DNA from: Candidatus Flexifilum breve
GTDB taxonomy: Bacteria; Chloroflexota; Anaerolineae; Aggregatilineales; Phototrophicaceae
Assembly: GCA_016717205.1 (NCBI GenBank)
Contig: JADKGC010000007.1
Location: 124,001-188,000 of the forward strand
Direction: 5' to 3'
Length of the DNA: 64,000 nt
This document shows positions 18,450 to 28,042 of this stretch, in pieces. Below the pieces are notes generated by a model, which was given only the letters and a program-made list of their open reading frames with translations, did not search any database and was not told where the DNA came from. How positions within the stretch are numbered: position 1 is the stretch's first letter; each line of letters opens with the position of its first letter. The position numbers and the translations under genes were made by a program.

Positions 18450-19223
18450 TTAAAGTATCTTCCCCAAGAATTGCTTTAGGCGATCATGCTGCGGATTTTC
18501 GAACAAATCCGCGGGTGTCGTTTCGATGATCTTCTCGCCGTGATCCATGAAGATAATGCGATTCGCCGCCGCGCGGGCAAACCCCATCTCATGTGTCACC
18601 ACGACCATCGTCATGCCTTCGCGGGCGAGGTCGAGCATCACATCCAGCACCTCTTTGATCATTTCCGGGTCGAGTGCCGAGGTCGGCTCGTCGAACAGCA
18701 TAATCTTCGGGTTCATCGCCAGCGCCCGGGCAATCGCCACGCGCTGCTGCTGCCCACCGGAAAGCTTCGCCGGAAACACGTCGGCTTTTTCCGGAATGCC
18801 GACCTTGACCAGCAGCCGCCGCGCGATTTGTTCGGCTTCGGCGCGGTTGCGCTTGCGCACCACCGTCTGCGCCAGCATCAGGTTGCCCATCACGCTCAAA
18901 TTTGGGAACAGGTTGAACGACTGGAACACCATGCCGACTTCTTCGCGCACGCGGTTGATGTCGCATTTCGGGCTGTTGACCTGCACATCTTCCACCCAGA
19001 TTTCGCCGGAATTCACCGTTTCCAGCCGGTTGATGCAGCGCAGCAGCGTTGACTTGCCCGAGCCGCTCGGCCCGATGATGACGATTACTTCGCCCGCGTA
19101 GATGTCGAGGCTGACGTTACGCAGTGCCTTGACCGCGCCAAAGTGCTTGGTCGCGTTGCGAATGCGGATGATCGGTTCTTCGATCTGACCGGGCTTGCTT
19201 TCTATGGCGGCAGCTTCATTCAT
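18450..19223 (-). CDS. Polar amino acid ABC transporter ATP-binding protein
   Basis: 257 residues with Walker A GPSGSGKST (about 53-61), Q-loop MVFQSFNLFPNL, signature LSGGQQQRVAIARAL, Walker B IMLFDEPTSALD and switch His in VVTHEMGFA. This is the GlnQ/HisP/ArtP type that powers uptake of polar amino acids. It overlaps the 3' end of the permease gene by 8 bases and is the last gene of a binding protein-permease-ATPase operon. A 15-residue N-terminal extension (MNEAAAIESKPGQIE) precedes the fold. Confidence 0.93.
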   Translation of the reverse strand: MNEAAAIESKPGQIEEPIIRIRNATKHFGAVKALRNVSLDIYAGEVIVIIGPSGSGKSTLLRCINRLETVNSGEIWVEDVQVNSPKCDINRVREEVGMVFQSFNLFPNLSVMGNLMLAQTVVRKRNRAEAEQIARRLLVKVGIPEKADVFPAKLSGGQQQRVAIARALAMNPKIMLFDEPTSALDPEMIKEVLDVMLDLAREGMTMVVVTHEMGFARAAANRIIFMDHGEKIIETTPADLFENPQHDRLKQFLGKIL

Positions 19224-20123
19224 CGCGTTTATCCTGTTGCAAACGGTGTTCGAGATAGATCACGCCCAACGACATGAGGATCGTGACGTTGGCGTAGATG
19301 AACGACAGAATCAGCAAACCTTCCGGATAGCGGAAGCGGTTGCTGGCGTACTGCCGGGTGAGATGAGAAATTTCCGGCACGGCGACCACTGAAGCTAGCG
19401 AGGTGTCCTTCAGCAGCAGGATGAAGTTGTTCGCCAGCGCGGGCAGCACGTTGCGAATCGCCTGCGGCAGAATCACATAGCGCATCGCTTCGACATACGT
19501 CATACCCAGCGAGCGCGCCGCTTCCATTTGTCCCTTGCCGATGCTTTCGATGCCCGCGCGGAACACTTCTGACATGAACGCGCCATACGTGACCGCGAAC
19601 GCCAGTACGATGCGCACCACCGGGTCGATATCGCGCGCCGCAGCGTCGTCGTATCGATCACGGCCGGGTCAATGCCCACAATGCTCTGAATGAAATTGTC
19701 TAAGAAGGGGATGCCGGGCAGTGTTTCTGTACCTGCGATCAAATCGACCAGTGCCGGCGTGACCACAAAGGCGAAGATCAGGATGATCACTAGCAGCGGC
19801 AGCCCGCGGAATAGTTCCACATAAAGGGTAGTTACGTTGTAAATAATGACATTTTTGGAGATGCGACCCAGCGCCACGATCAAGCCGATGACCAGGGATA
19901 GGAGAAACGACAAGATCGTGATTTGCACCGTCACGCCGATCCCGACGACGATGTAATCCCAGGCTTCGATCATCACTTCGCTGTTGAAGATGGAATACAG
20001 CACAAAGATGTCGATCAGGATGAAGGCGATGAACCAGCTCCGCCGCATGATGATGTTGCGGACGAGGCCTCTGCCGTCGAAGAAGGTTCTGGGTGCGGCT
20101 AGGTCAGGGTTGTTTTGGGCCAT
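19216..20123 (-). CDS. Polar amino acid ABC transporter permease (one frameshift)
   Basis: About 302 residues if restored. The first part (20123 to about 19645) has transmembrane segments FIAFILIDIFVLYSIF and VTVQITILSFLLSLVIGLIV. The second part, in another frame, has VRIVLAFAVTYGAFMSEVFR and the ATPase-docking loop GQMEAARSLGMTYVEAMRYV (EAA motif) and ends with the last membrane segment. The break lies near plus-strand 19640-19652, in the alternating GCGCGCG stretch between DTTTLRR and DIDPVVRIV; a one-base change restores the frame. An unusual insert of about 60 residues (LIAGTETLPGIPFLDNF) sits between segments 2 and 3. Confidence 0.85.
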
Positions 20124-20185
20124 TGTGCGATCCTAGAAAAAGAGGCGGATCAACTGCTTGATCCGCCTCAGGCGATGTTAGGAGG

Positions 20186-21652
20186 TTATTCTGCTTCGAA
20201 CCACGTCTCGTAGATGTCGTCCCACACGCCGTTCGCTTGCAGAGCCGCCATTGCCGCATTGATCGGCTCAACGAGGTCGCTGCCGCTGGGGAAAGCGAAC
20301 GCCAGACCTTGCTGATCGCCAATCGAGGATTCGAGCGTCATCAGGCCGCCCTGTGACTCGATCCAGCCTTCCGCCGCCGGACGATCCACCAGCACCGCGT
20401 CGACATCGCCATTGAGCAGCGCCTGAATTGCCGCGCCGAAGGTGTCAAACGAGTTCACACGTTCCGCCGGGAAGAAGCTTAGCGCGGTGATTTCGTTGGT
20501 CGTGCCGATCTGCGTGCCGACGAAGGCGTCTTCGATGGCCAGCAGTTCGTCGGCGTTGGTGAAGCGGTCTTCGCCTTCGCGGACGAGCAGTGTTTCATCG
20601 TACGCCTGATACAGCGACGAGAAATCGACCGTTTCGTCGCGGTCTTCGGTGTAGGTGATGCCGTCCGCCGCCACGTCGTACTCGCCGTTGGCAATCGCGA
20701 CCAGCATGCCATCCCACGCCGTTTCGACGTACACGGGCACGCAGTTCAGCAATTCGCAGATGGCATTGAACGTGTCGTAGTCCCAACCGACCGCTTCACC
20801 GTCTTCGTTGATGAAGTTGTAGGGCGGGTAGGCGTTTTCGACCGCAATCGTGAGTTCGCGCCCTTCAAGATCCGGCACTTCCGGCGTCACGAACCAGCGG
20901 GTGTAAATCTGATCCCAGCGACCACTGGCCTGCAGAGCCGCCATCGCCGCGTTAATCGGTTCGACGAGGTCGCTGCCGCTGGGGAACGCGAACGCCAGAC
21001 CTTGCTGATCGCCAATCGAGGATTCGAGCGTCATCAGGCCGCCTTGTGACTCGATCCAGCCTTCCGCCGCCGGACGATCCACCAGTACCGCGTCGACGTC
21101 GCCATTGAGCAGCGCCTGAATCGCCGCGCCGAAGGTGTCAAACGAGTTCACACGTTCCGCCGGGAAGAAGCTCAGCGCGGTGATTTCGTTGGTCGTGCCG
21201 ATCTGCGTGCCGACAAAGGCGTCTTCGATGGCCAGCAATTCGTCGGCGTTGGTGAAGCGATCTTCGCCTTCGCGGACGAGCAGTGTTTCATCGTACGCCT
21301 GATACAGCGACGAGAAATCGACCGTTTCGTCGCGGTCTTCGGTGTAGGTGATGCCGTCCGCCGCCACGTCATATTCGCCGTTGGCAATCGCGACCAGCAT
21401 GCCATCCCACGCCGTTTCGACGTACACAGGCACGCAGTTGATCAATTCGCAAATGTCGTTGAACGTGTCGTAATCCCAACCGACCGCTTCGCCGTCTTCG
21501 TTGATGAAGTTGTAGGGCGGGTAGGCGTTTTCGACCGCAATCGTGATTTCACGTCCCCCGAGATCCGGGAGCGGGGTGTCCTGTGCTGTGATCGCCGGTA
21601 CGACGAACAGCAGCAGCGCAATGGTGAGCAGCACCAGCCAACGTTTCTGCAT
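20186..21652 (-). CDS. Amino acid ABC transporter binding protein, two near-identical tandem domains
   Basis: 488 residues. The signal peptide (MQKRWLVLLTIALLLFVV...AITA) is followed by two SBP_bac_3 domains, residues about 32-258 and 262-488. They share almost all residues, including REITIAVENAYPPYNFINED / RELTIAVENAYPPYNFINED and GTQIGTTNEITALSFFPAER in both. Each domain has the expected two-lobe length. At the DNA level the copies (20190-20865 and 20890-21565) differ mostly at synonymous sites. This suggests a recent internal duplication held by selection or gene conversion. The protein supplies the permease just downstream. The start is the ATG after GGAG...AGGAAG; a GTG five codons earlier is less likely. 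Confidence 0.92.
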   Translation of the reverse strand: MQKRWLVLLTIALLLFVVPAITAQDTPLPDLGGREITIAVENAYPPYNFINEDGEAVGWDYDTFNDICELINCVPVYVETAWDGMLVAIANGEYDVAADGITYTEDRDETVDFSSLYQAYDETLLVREGEDRFTNADELLAIEDAFVGTQIGTTNEITALSFFPAERVNSFDTFGAAIQALLNGDVDAVLVDRPAAEGWIESQGGLMTLESSIGDQQGLAFAFPSGSDLVEPINAAMAALQASGRWDQIYTRWFVTPEVPDLEGRELTIAVENAYPPYNFINEDGEAVGWDYDTFNAICELLNCVPVYVETAWDGMLVAIANGEYDVAADGITYTEDRDETVDFSSLYQAYDETLLVREGEDRFTNADELLAIEDAFVGTQIGTTNEITALSFFPAERVNSFDTFGAAIQALLNGDVDAVLVDRPAAEGWIESQGGLMTLESSIGDQQGLAFAFPSGSDLVEPINAAMAALQANGVWDDIYETWFEAE

Positions 21653-21749
21653 CTTCCTGAACTCCACTTTTGTAGCTAATCCACAACAGAGGATGAATTA
21701 TACGAAGCTTGGGGGATCATGCAACAGATAGGCGTACCGAGTTCTGAAG

Positions 21750-22541
21750 CTATCTTTTGTGCACAATGTAGGCTGCTTCATCTGCCAGAAAGTCCACCGC
21801 GGCATAGCCTGTGGCAAAGGCTGTCTGCAGGGTGGTACGCAGCGCCAAGCGCCAGGCCAGCAGCGTATCGTGACTCAGCCCCTTGATCTGCTGCGGGAGC
21901 TGCACCCGATAGCCCACGGCCTTGCCATCCGCTACGCCGACGATCTGGGGCTGTCCGTGCTCGTCGCGCTGCAGCAAGGCCGGGTAGTCTACCGTCTGTT
22001 CGAGTGGTTCGCCGTTCACCAGCGCGACCACTCGCGCATCATTCAGTCGCCACACCGCCTCCACGCGATCCGAAGGCAGCCCGTCGGCGTTGATTGCGTC
22101 CGTCATGATGCCGTAAAAGTTGATTAGGTAGGTGTTAAATGTTGCGCCGAGCTTGCGTAGATTGAAGTTTGCGTTGCCACGGAGCAGGGGATCATACGTC
22201 CAGCGGATTTCATTGTAGCCGTTCGCCAGCGCCCATGCGCGCTGCTGCAGCTTCAGTCCGCGCCCAATGCCGTATTTCTGATATTCAGGATGCACGCCCG
22301 CCATATGCGACCACTGCACCAGCCGTCCCGCCAGCGGAATCGGGTACATGACCGCCATGCCGACCAGCTCATTGCCCAAATACGCGCCATTGATCAGCCC
22401 GCCTCCATGTTGCAGCGCTCGCAGCATTGTCGATGGCACGGCATCGCGGGGCTCAATGCCCCACACGCGAATCTCCAGATCGATGACGTGTTCAAACTGC
22501 TCTGGTTCGCTCAGCACTCGGTATGCGATGTCTGCTGCCAT
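21750..22541 (-). CDS. GNAT-like N-acetyltransferase family protein
   Basis: 263 residues from MAADIAYRVL. The first 165 residues fit a GNAT fold: ALQHGGGLINGAYLGNELVGMAVMYPI (strands 3-4) and the acetyl-CoA loop GVHPEYQKYGIGRGLKLQQRAWA (about 85-107). This is followed by RWTYDPLLRGNANFNLRKLGA, as seen in COG3375-type putative acetyltransferases. The C-terminal 100 residues have no clear match. The acceptor is unknown. It stands alone on the minus strand between a repeat cluster and the amino acid importer. An in-frame GTG ten codons upstream is an alternative start. Confidence 0.75.
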   Translation of the reverse strand: MAADIAYRVLSEPEQFEHVIDLEIRVWGIEPRDAVPSTMLRALQHGGGLINGAYLGNELVGMAVMYPIPLAGRLVQWSHMAGVHPEYQKYGIGRGLKLQQRAWALANGYNEIRWTYDPLLRGNANFNLRKLGATFNTYLINFYGIMTDAINADGLPSDRVEAVWRLNDARVVALVNGEPLEQTVDYPALLQRDEHGQPQIVGVADGKAVGYRVQLPQQIKGLSHDTLLAWRLALRTTLQTAFATGYAAVDFLADEAAYIVHKR

Positions 22542-22601
22542 GTTCTTCTGTTTGCTCCATACACAATTCACCCCTCATCAGAGGGGCGTTAGTTTCTTTC
22601 T

Positions 22602-22781
22602 CCCCTCTCCTCTAGGAGAGGGGCTGGGGGTGAGGTTTATCTTTCCTCCCTCTCCCTTGGGAGAGGGAATGAGGGTGAGGCCATTCTCCTAAAGACTGCA
22701 TCTGTAGGGGCGAGGCTTGCCTCGCCCGCGTGCCAGCCGATTCCCCGTTTCCTCTTTTCGGAGAGGGGGCTAGGGGGAGGT
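22602..22781. repeat. Cluster of dispersed repeats
   Basis: Three GAGAGGGG-family copies (22602-22636, 22646-22680, 22742-22781) and a GGGCGAGGCTTGCCTCGCCC palindrome (22709-22728) fill the gap between two minus-strand genes. I see no gene here. Confidence 0.7.
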
Positions 22782-22784
22782 TAC

Positions 22785-23033
22785 CTAATTCCCCAGCGGC
22801 TGCACCAGCAGCAAGCCGATCAGCGCAATGATGATCCCCAGATGGTGCGTCACCGACCATACGACATCCAGCAGCGGCGACGGCGAATTCACGCCGATCA
22901 GCGATACCACAAAGCTGACGATGATCAGCAGCACACCGAGCACGATCGGCAGGCCGCGCCGTTTGGCCAGCCAAGCGGACAGACCTTCGAGGAAGCGAGC
23001 CAGGGTACTGGAGCGGTCAATGCCTTTGAACAC
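22785..23033 (-). CDS. Small membrane protein downstream of hflX
   Basis: 82 residues with two hydrophobic segments, LPIVLGVLLIIVSFVVSLIG (about 28-48) and HHLGIIIALIGLLLVQPL (about 63-80), and a basic N-terminus. It begins 12 bases after the hflX stop, preceded by AGAGGAG, so it is probably in the same transcript. No family recognised; function unknown. Confidence 0.65.
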   Translation of the reverse strand: MFKGIDRSSTLARFLEGLSAWLAKRRGLPIVLGVLLIIVSFVVSLIGVNSPSPLLDVVWSVTHHLGIIIALIGLLLVQPLGN

Positions 23034-23045
23034 GATGCAACTCCT

Positions 23046-24353
23046 CTAAACGCGGTACGCTTTGAACCGTTCATGCATATCTTGCGGCAGCTTGAGCGTG
23101 AGCAGCACGCCGCCTTCCGTATGTTCTTGCTTTTCGACTGAGGCCGTCTCGTGCAGCAGCGATACCAGATCGCCACGTTCATACGGAATCAGCAGCTTGG
23201 TCTTTTGCAGCGCCGCTTTCAATGCCGTTTCGACCGCGCCGAGCAGCTTCTCCAACCCGATGTTTTGGGTCGCGGAAACCGCGACCTGCGCCACGTAATC
23301 TGCCGCGTTTTCCGGCTTCGGCAGGTCAGCTTTGTCACCCTTCCACTGGTCAACCTTGTTCCAGACCAGCACGCGCGGCACGGGTGGCACATCGATCTCC
23401 GCCAGCGTGTCTTCCACAGTTTCCAGATGCTGCAAGACGTTCGGATGGTTCACATCTGCCACGACCAGGATCACATCCGCATCTTTGATCTCTTCGAGCG
23501 TCGCTTGAAAGGCCGCGATCAGTGTCGTCGGCAGCTTCTGGATGAAGCCGACCGTATCCGTGATCAGCGCCTGTCGCCCGCTCGGCAAATCGGTGCGCCG
23601 CGTCGTCGGATCGAGTGTTGCGAACAACTGGTTCGCGATGTACACATCTGCCCCGGTCAACGCCCGCAGCAGCGTTGACTTGCCCGCGTTTGTGTACCCG
23701 ACCAGCGCCACGAGCGGCACGCCCGTGCGTTCGCGCTGGGTGCGGTGGCGGCTGCGATGTTCGCGCACGTGTTCGAGGTCTTCCTTCAGCTTGCTGATGC
23801 GCCGCCGAATATCCCGGCGGTCGACTTCGAGCTGCGTTTCGCCCGGGCCGCGCAAACCGACGCCGCCGTTGCCGCTGCGACCGCCGCCGCCGCCCGCCTG
23901 TCGGGCAAGGTGCGTCCACATGCGCGTCAGCCGGGGCAGGCGATACTCATACTGCGCGAGTTCGACCTGTAACGCGCCTTCGCGCGTTTTAGCGTGCTGC
24001 GCGAAGATATCGAGGATCAGCGCTGAACGATCCAGCACCTTCACTTCTTCGCCAAACACTTCTTCCAGTTCGCGCTGATGCCGCGGCGACAGCTCATCGT
24101 CGAACAGCACCGTTTTTGCGCCTGTCCCCAGCAGCGCATCTTTGATTTCTTCGACCTTGCCCGACCCGACGAACGTGGCCGCGTCGATCTTGCCGACATT
24201 CTGAGTTATTTGTCCGACTACCGCCATTCCTGCAGTATCGGCGAGCAGTTTCAATTCTGAAAGCGAGTCTTCCATCGACAGCAGGGGGCGGCTTCCCTTG
24301 AGGTTAACGCCGACCGCGATCGCCTGTTCTTGTTCAAATTGGAGTTGATTCAT
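23046..24353 (-). CDS. hflX: GTPase HflX
   Basis: 435 residues. The N-terminal HflX domain (residues 1-180, with AKTREGALQVELAQYEYRLP) is followed by the glycine-rich linker RQAGGGGGRSGNGGVGLRGPGETQLE and the G domain. The G domain has G1 GYTNAGKSTLLRA, G3 DTVGFIQKLP and G4 NKVD. HflX binds the 50S subunit and splits or rescues stalled ribosomes. The ATG start overlaps the stop of the upstream aminotransferase gene (ATGA), supporting MNQLQFEQ as the true start over a codon five residues earlier. Confidence 0.93.
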   Translation of the reverse strand: MNQLQFEQEQAIAVGVNLKGSRPLLSMEDSLSELKLLADTAGMAVVGQITQNVGKIDAATFVGSGKVEEIKDALLGTGAKTVLFDDELSPRHQRELEEVFGEEVKVLDRSALILDIFAQHAKTREGALQVELAQYEYRLPRLTRMWTHLARQAGGGGGRSGNGGVGLRGPGETQLEVDRRDIRRRISKLKEDLEHVREHRSRHRTQRERTGVPLVALVGYTNAGKSTLLRALTGADVYIANQLFATLDPTTRRTDLPSGRQALITDTVGFIQKLPTTLIAAFQATLEEIKDADVILVVADVNHPNVLQHLETVEDTLAEIDVPPVPRVLVWNKVDQWKGDKADLPKPENAADYVAQVAVSATQNIGLEKLLGAVETALKAALQKTKLLIPYERGDLVSLLHETASVEKQEHTEGGVLLTLKLPQDMHERFKAYRV

Positions 24354-25525
24354 CGAGTCCCGTACCACTTCTTTAAACGTTCAAGCGCTTCGTCCAGACG
24401 TGCGTCGGGCACGCCTACACTAAAGCGGACGTAATTCGCGCCCCCCGGCCCGTAAATGCCGCCCGGCGCCACTGACACATGCGCTTTCATCAGCGCTTCT
24501 TCGGCATACTTGGTGCCATCGCCCAACCCATTCTCGACGCGCCCCCATACATACAGCGATCCTTGGGGTGTGTGCCCGCTGAGCCCGATCTGGGGCAGGG
24601 CAGCCACAATCTTGTCCCGCCGCCGCTGATACACTTGGTTGCGCTCATAAATCCATTCTTGCGGAATTTCATCAAACGCCATAATTCCCGCATCGTAAAT
24701 CGGCTGGAAATGCCCGCTGTCTACGTTACTTTTTACTGTCAGCAGCGTCTTGATCGCGTCGACGTTCCCCACCGCCGCGCCGAGCCGCCAGCCCGCCATG
24801 TTGTGCGACTTGGAGAACGACACAAACTCAATCGTGCTGTCCATCGCGCCTTCGACTTGCAGCGCGCTCCCTGCCACATAGCCATCGAAGGTGACTTCGC
24901 AGTACGGGTTATCCGACGCCAGCAGAATATTGTGCTGGCGGCAGAAATCGACCATGCGTTTGTAGAAGGCCAAGTCCGCGACTGCGCCAGTCGGGTTGTT
25001 CGGGTAGTTGATCCACAGCAGTTTCGCGCGCTGGAGCACGTCTGCCGGGATGTTCTCGACTTCCGGATAGTACCCGTTTTCCTCGCGAGTCGGCAGCCAG
25101 TAGACTTCACCGCCTGCCAGCAGCGCGCCCATCGAATACGCCGGGTAGCCGATGTCGGGCACGAGTGCGATGTCGCCCCGGTCGAGATACGCGAGGCTCA
25201 GGTTGACAATGCCTTCTTTGCTCCCCAGCAGCGGCAGCACCTGCTTTTCCGGGTCGACCTTCACGCCAAAGCGGCGCTCATAATACTGCGCGACCGAGAC
25301 GCGAAACTCGGGTGTGCCTTTATAACCCGCATACCCGTGATGATCGGGTTCGCGCGCCGAGCGGTACAGTTCCTCGACCACCGCTTCGGGCGGCGGCATA
25401 TCCGGGCTGCCGATGTCAAGTCCGATCACGTCAAAGCCCTGTTGATTCAATTCGCGCACCCGCTGCGTGAGTAAGGCGAACGGATACGGCGGAAGCGCTT
25501 GAAGACGAGCGGCAGGAGTTGGCAT
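24350..25525 (-). CDS. Class I/II aminotransferase, LL-diaminopimelate aminotransferase-like
   Basis: 391 residues of a fold type I PLP enzyme. It has YAGYKGTPEFR, the Asn and Pro of YPNNPTGAVA (about 175-184), DNPYCEV, and the PLP lysine in SFSKSHNMAGWRLG (about 240). Such sequences include LL-diaminopimelate aminotransferase (lysine and peptidoglycan synthesis) and related alanine/aspartate aminotransferases; substrate cannot be fixed from sequence alone. The start MPTPAARL is chosen because AAGG lies 5 bases upstream; two upstream Met codons exist. It is translationally coupled to hflX. Confidence 0.85.
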   Translation of the reverse strand: MPTPAARLQALPPYPFALLTQRVRELNQQGFDVIGLDIGSPDMPPPEAVVEELYRSAREPDHHGYAGYKGTPEFRVSVAQYYERRFGVKVDPEKQVLPLLGSKEGIVNLSLAYLDRGDIALVPDIGYPAYSMGALLAGGEVYWLPTREENGYYPEVENIPADVLQRAKLLWINYPNNPTGAVADLAFYKRMVDFCRQHNILLASDNPYCEVTFDGYVAGSALQVEGAMDSTIEFVSFSKSHNMAGWRLGAAVGNVDAIKTLLTVKSNVDSGHFQPIYDAGIMAFDEIPQEWIYERNQVYQRRRDKIVAALPQIGLSGHTPQGSLYVWGRVENGLGDGTKYAEEALMKAHVSVAPGGIYGPGGANYVRFSVGVPDARLDEALERLKKWYGTR

Positions 25526-25772
25526 TTTTACCTTCATCCACACTGACGTTAAGACCCATATTGTATCACATTCACTCATAAGGCGGTGGATTGATAAGTC
25601 AGAATATTTGTTCTAGTATATTCGGGTATTCTATTGAAAAGACTGGCAGATCTAGGCTATGGGCTAAGTTTGTTAGAGTGCTCGTCCGCTCGGTTGCCAG
25701 CTTTCCGCCGCCCCTAAATCGCATTCCCTGTGTATACTCTCCCACGTGACGTTGGCAGGAAAAGGACTCTCG

Positions 25773-26558
25773 ATGAAAATTCCCCGTTGGCTTCAATGGC
25801 TGGTCTTCGGCGTGGTGATCTATCTTGTACGGCTCAACCAGAACCGCCAGCCCATGATCGTGGTCGGGCATCGCGGCGGGGCAGGGCTTGCGCCGGAAAA
25901 CACAATGGCCAGCCTGCGGAACGGTTACGCGGTCGGCGCTCGCTGGCTGGAAGTCGATGTCCAGCGCACCATCGACGGCACGATCGTCGTCCTGCATGAC
26001 AACGAGCTGGAACGCACGAGCAATGGCGTCGGTCATGTCAAAGATATCGCCTATGCGGATCTGGCCAAACTGGATGCGGGCTCATGGTATGGTGATGAAT
26101 TCGCCGGGGAACGCATCCCCACGCTGACCGAAGCGCTGGACTTCATTCAGGAACACGAACTGACGCTGGTCATTGAGATGAAAGACCCGAACCTTTATCC
26201 GGGTATCGGTGAGGAAATGCTGCGCATGATCCGTGACCGCCACGCCGAACACAATGTCGTCATCATCTCGTTCGATCTGGACTGGCTGCGCGCCTTCCAT
26301 GAGACCGCGCCGGATCTGCGCGTGGGTGGCCTCTGGACGTGGATGCCGACCGCCGACACTATCCCGAATGCCCAGTTTGTCGATGTCGAATGGCGTGCCG
26401 CGCTCTATGATCCGACGCTCGTCTGGCGCGCGCATCACAGTGGACGGCAGGTCATCGTGTGGACGGTCAACGAGCCGTGGATCGCCCGGATTTTGTATCT
26501 CATCGGCGTCGATGTGATCACCACAGATCGCCCGGATTTGATTTTGCCCTTGGTTTAG
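25773..26558 (+). CDS. Glycerophosphodiester phosphodiesterase family protein
   Basis: 261 residues. A short hydrophobic N-terminus (LQWLVFGVVIYLVRL) may anchor the protein in the membrane. The GDPD catalytic core follows: VGHRGGAGLAPENTMAS (His and Arg of the HRG motif, about residue 32), EVDVQRTIDGTIVVLHDNEL (metal and second His) and ELTLVIEMKD (Glu). It hydrolyses glycerophosphodiesters to an alcohol and glycerol-3-phosphate. The start is placed at ATG after AAAGGA; nine further upstream codons are open. It is divergent from the aminotransferase gene. Confidence 0.9.
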   Translation: MKIPRWLQWLVFGVVIYLVRLNQNRQPMIVVGHRGGAGLAPENTMASLRNGYAVGARWLEVDVQRTIDGTIVVLHDNELERTSNGVGHVKDIAYADLAKLDAGSWYGDEFAGERIPTLTEALDFIQEHELTLVIEMKDPNLYPGIGEEMLRMIRDRHAEHNVVIISFDLDWLRAFHETAPDLRVGGLWTWMPTADTIPNAQFVDVEWRAALYDPTLVWRAHHSGRQVIVWTVNEPWIARILYLIGVDVITTDRPDLILPLV

Positions 26559-26576
26559 GGATAAAATGCGGATCAT

Positions 26577-26619
26577 GTGGCGTTAAACAAGTGATGTAAT
26601 TCACTTAAACGAACGCCAC
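26577..26619. promoter_or_regulatory. Nested inverted repeat upstream of the sugar importer operon
   Basis: An outer pair GTGGCGTT/AACGCCAC and an inner pair AAGTGA/TCACTT lie around TGTAAT, 50-90 bases before the binding-protein ATG. With no T-run it fits a repressor operator better than a terminator, but it also lies just after the upstream gene and could do either. Confidence 0.4.
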
Positions 26620-26667
26620 TACACTGCAATATTGCGTTTAGTGGTTCATCTAGGAGAGACTTACGTC

Positions 26668-28019
26668 ATGAATCGTAAATTGGTCGTTTTGTTGAGCCTC
26701 ACCCTCTTGGCAGTGCTGGCCGTTGTGCCTGCCTTCGCCCAGGATCCGGCTGAAGTCCCGGTGTGGATTGCGTTTACCGACGCTAATCGTCTCGGCTGGG
26801 CGCAGGATCGCGCTGCCGAATTTAACGCCGCGTTCCCGCAGTATAACGTGACCATTCAGGGCTACGCGAACTACGAAGAGCTGTTCGCCGCCACCGCCCT
26901 CGCCGCGGAACAGGGCAGCCTGCCCGCCGTCGTCCAGTACTTCGAAGTGGCGACCCAGGTCGCGCGTGACAGCGGCTACTTCAAGTCGATTGCCTCCGCG
27001 CTCGGTGACCGCACCGAAATCAACGGCATTTCGACCGCGCTCGATGACATCATCGGCCCGGTGGCCGCTTACTACACCCTCGACGGTGAATTCACCTCCA
27101 TGCCGTGGAACACCTCGTCGGCGATCTGGTTCTCGAACATGAACATCCTCAACGCCGCGGGTATCGACACGCCGCCAGCGACGTGGGCCGAAATTGACGC
27201 CGCCTGTGAAGCCATTATGGCGCTGCCGGAAGCCCCGGAATATTGCTGGACGTTCCCGAATCACGGTTGGTTCTTCGAACAGTGGCTGGCGCAGCAGGAT
27301 GCCGCTTTCGCCAATAATGACAACGGCCGTGCCGAACGCGCGACCGAAGTCGCCTTCAACAGTGATGCCGGCGTCGCCATCCTCAACTGGATGCGCGAAC
27401 AGCAGGACAAGGGTTACCTGTATTACAGCGGCGCGCAGGGCGGCGACTCGTGGGGCACCGTCGATCAGGCTTTCGGCGCTCAGCAGGTTGCGATGGCTGC
27501 GTACAGCAGCAGCGACACCGCCGTTTACACCCAGACGGGTGTGGACAATGGCTACGAAGTCGTGGCGTCGTTCCTCCCCTACAATGATGCAACCGGCTGG
27601 ACTGGCAACCTCATCGGTGGCGCGAGCTTGTGGCTCGTCGACGGCCTGTCGACCGAAGTTGAAGATGGCGCGTTGAGCTTCCTCTTCTGGATGACCAATA
27701 CCGAAAATGCGGCCTCCTGGCACCAGACCACCGGTTACATCGCCATTCGCCAGAGCGCGGTCGATCAGCTCACCGCCGCTGGTTGGTACGATGAAATCCG
27801 AACTTCCGTGTCGCGTCGGATCAGCTTGCGGCCAGCACCGTCACCCCTGCGACCAGCGGCGCGCTCCTTGGCGCATTCCCGCAGATCCGCAACGTCGTCA
27901 CTCAGGCGATTGATACCGTGCTGCTCACGCCTGATGCCGACCCTGCGACCGTATTGAACGATGCGGCGGCGGAAGCCAACACCATCCTCGAAGAGTACAA
28001 CCTGCTCAACGTGGAATAG
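26668..28019 (+). CDS. Carbohydrate ABC transporter binding protein (one frameshift)
   Basis: About 450 residues if restored. The signal peptide MNRKLVVLLSLTLLAVLAVV is cut near AFAQ. The SBP_bac_1 fold follows: AAEFNAAFPQYNVTIQGYANYEELFA, then MPWNTSSAIWFSNMNILNAAGI and GGASLWLVDGLS. The frame is lost at plus-strand 27794-27796 (AAA); one more A gives WYDENPNFRVASDQL and a normal C-terminus (LEEYNLLNVE) ending at 28019. The architecture matches UgpB-type glycerol-3-phosphate or oligosaccharide binding proteins. AGGAGAG precedes the ATG. Two permease genes follow; no ATPase gene is in the cluster. Confidence 0.88.
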
Positions 28020-28042
28020 ATCCGATCCAAAGTGTAATTTGT

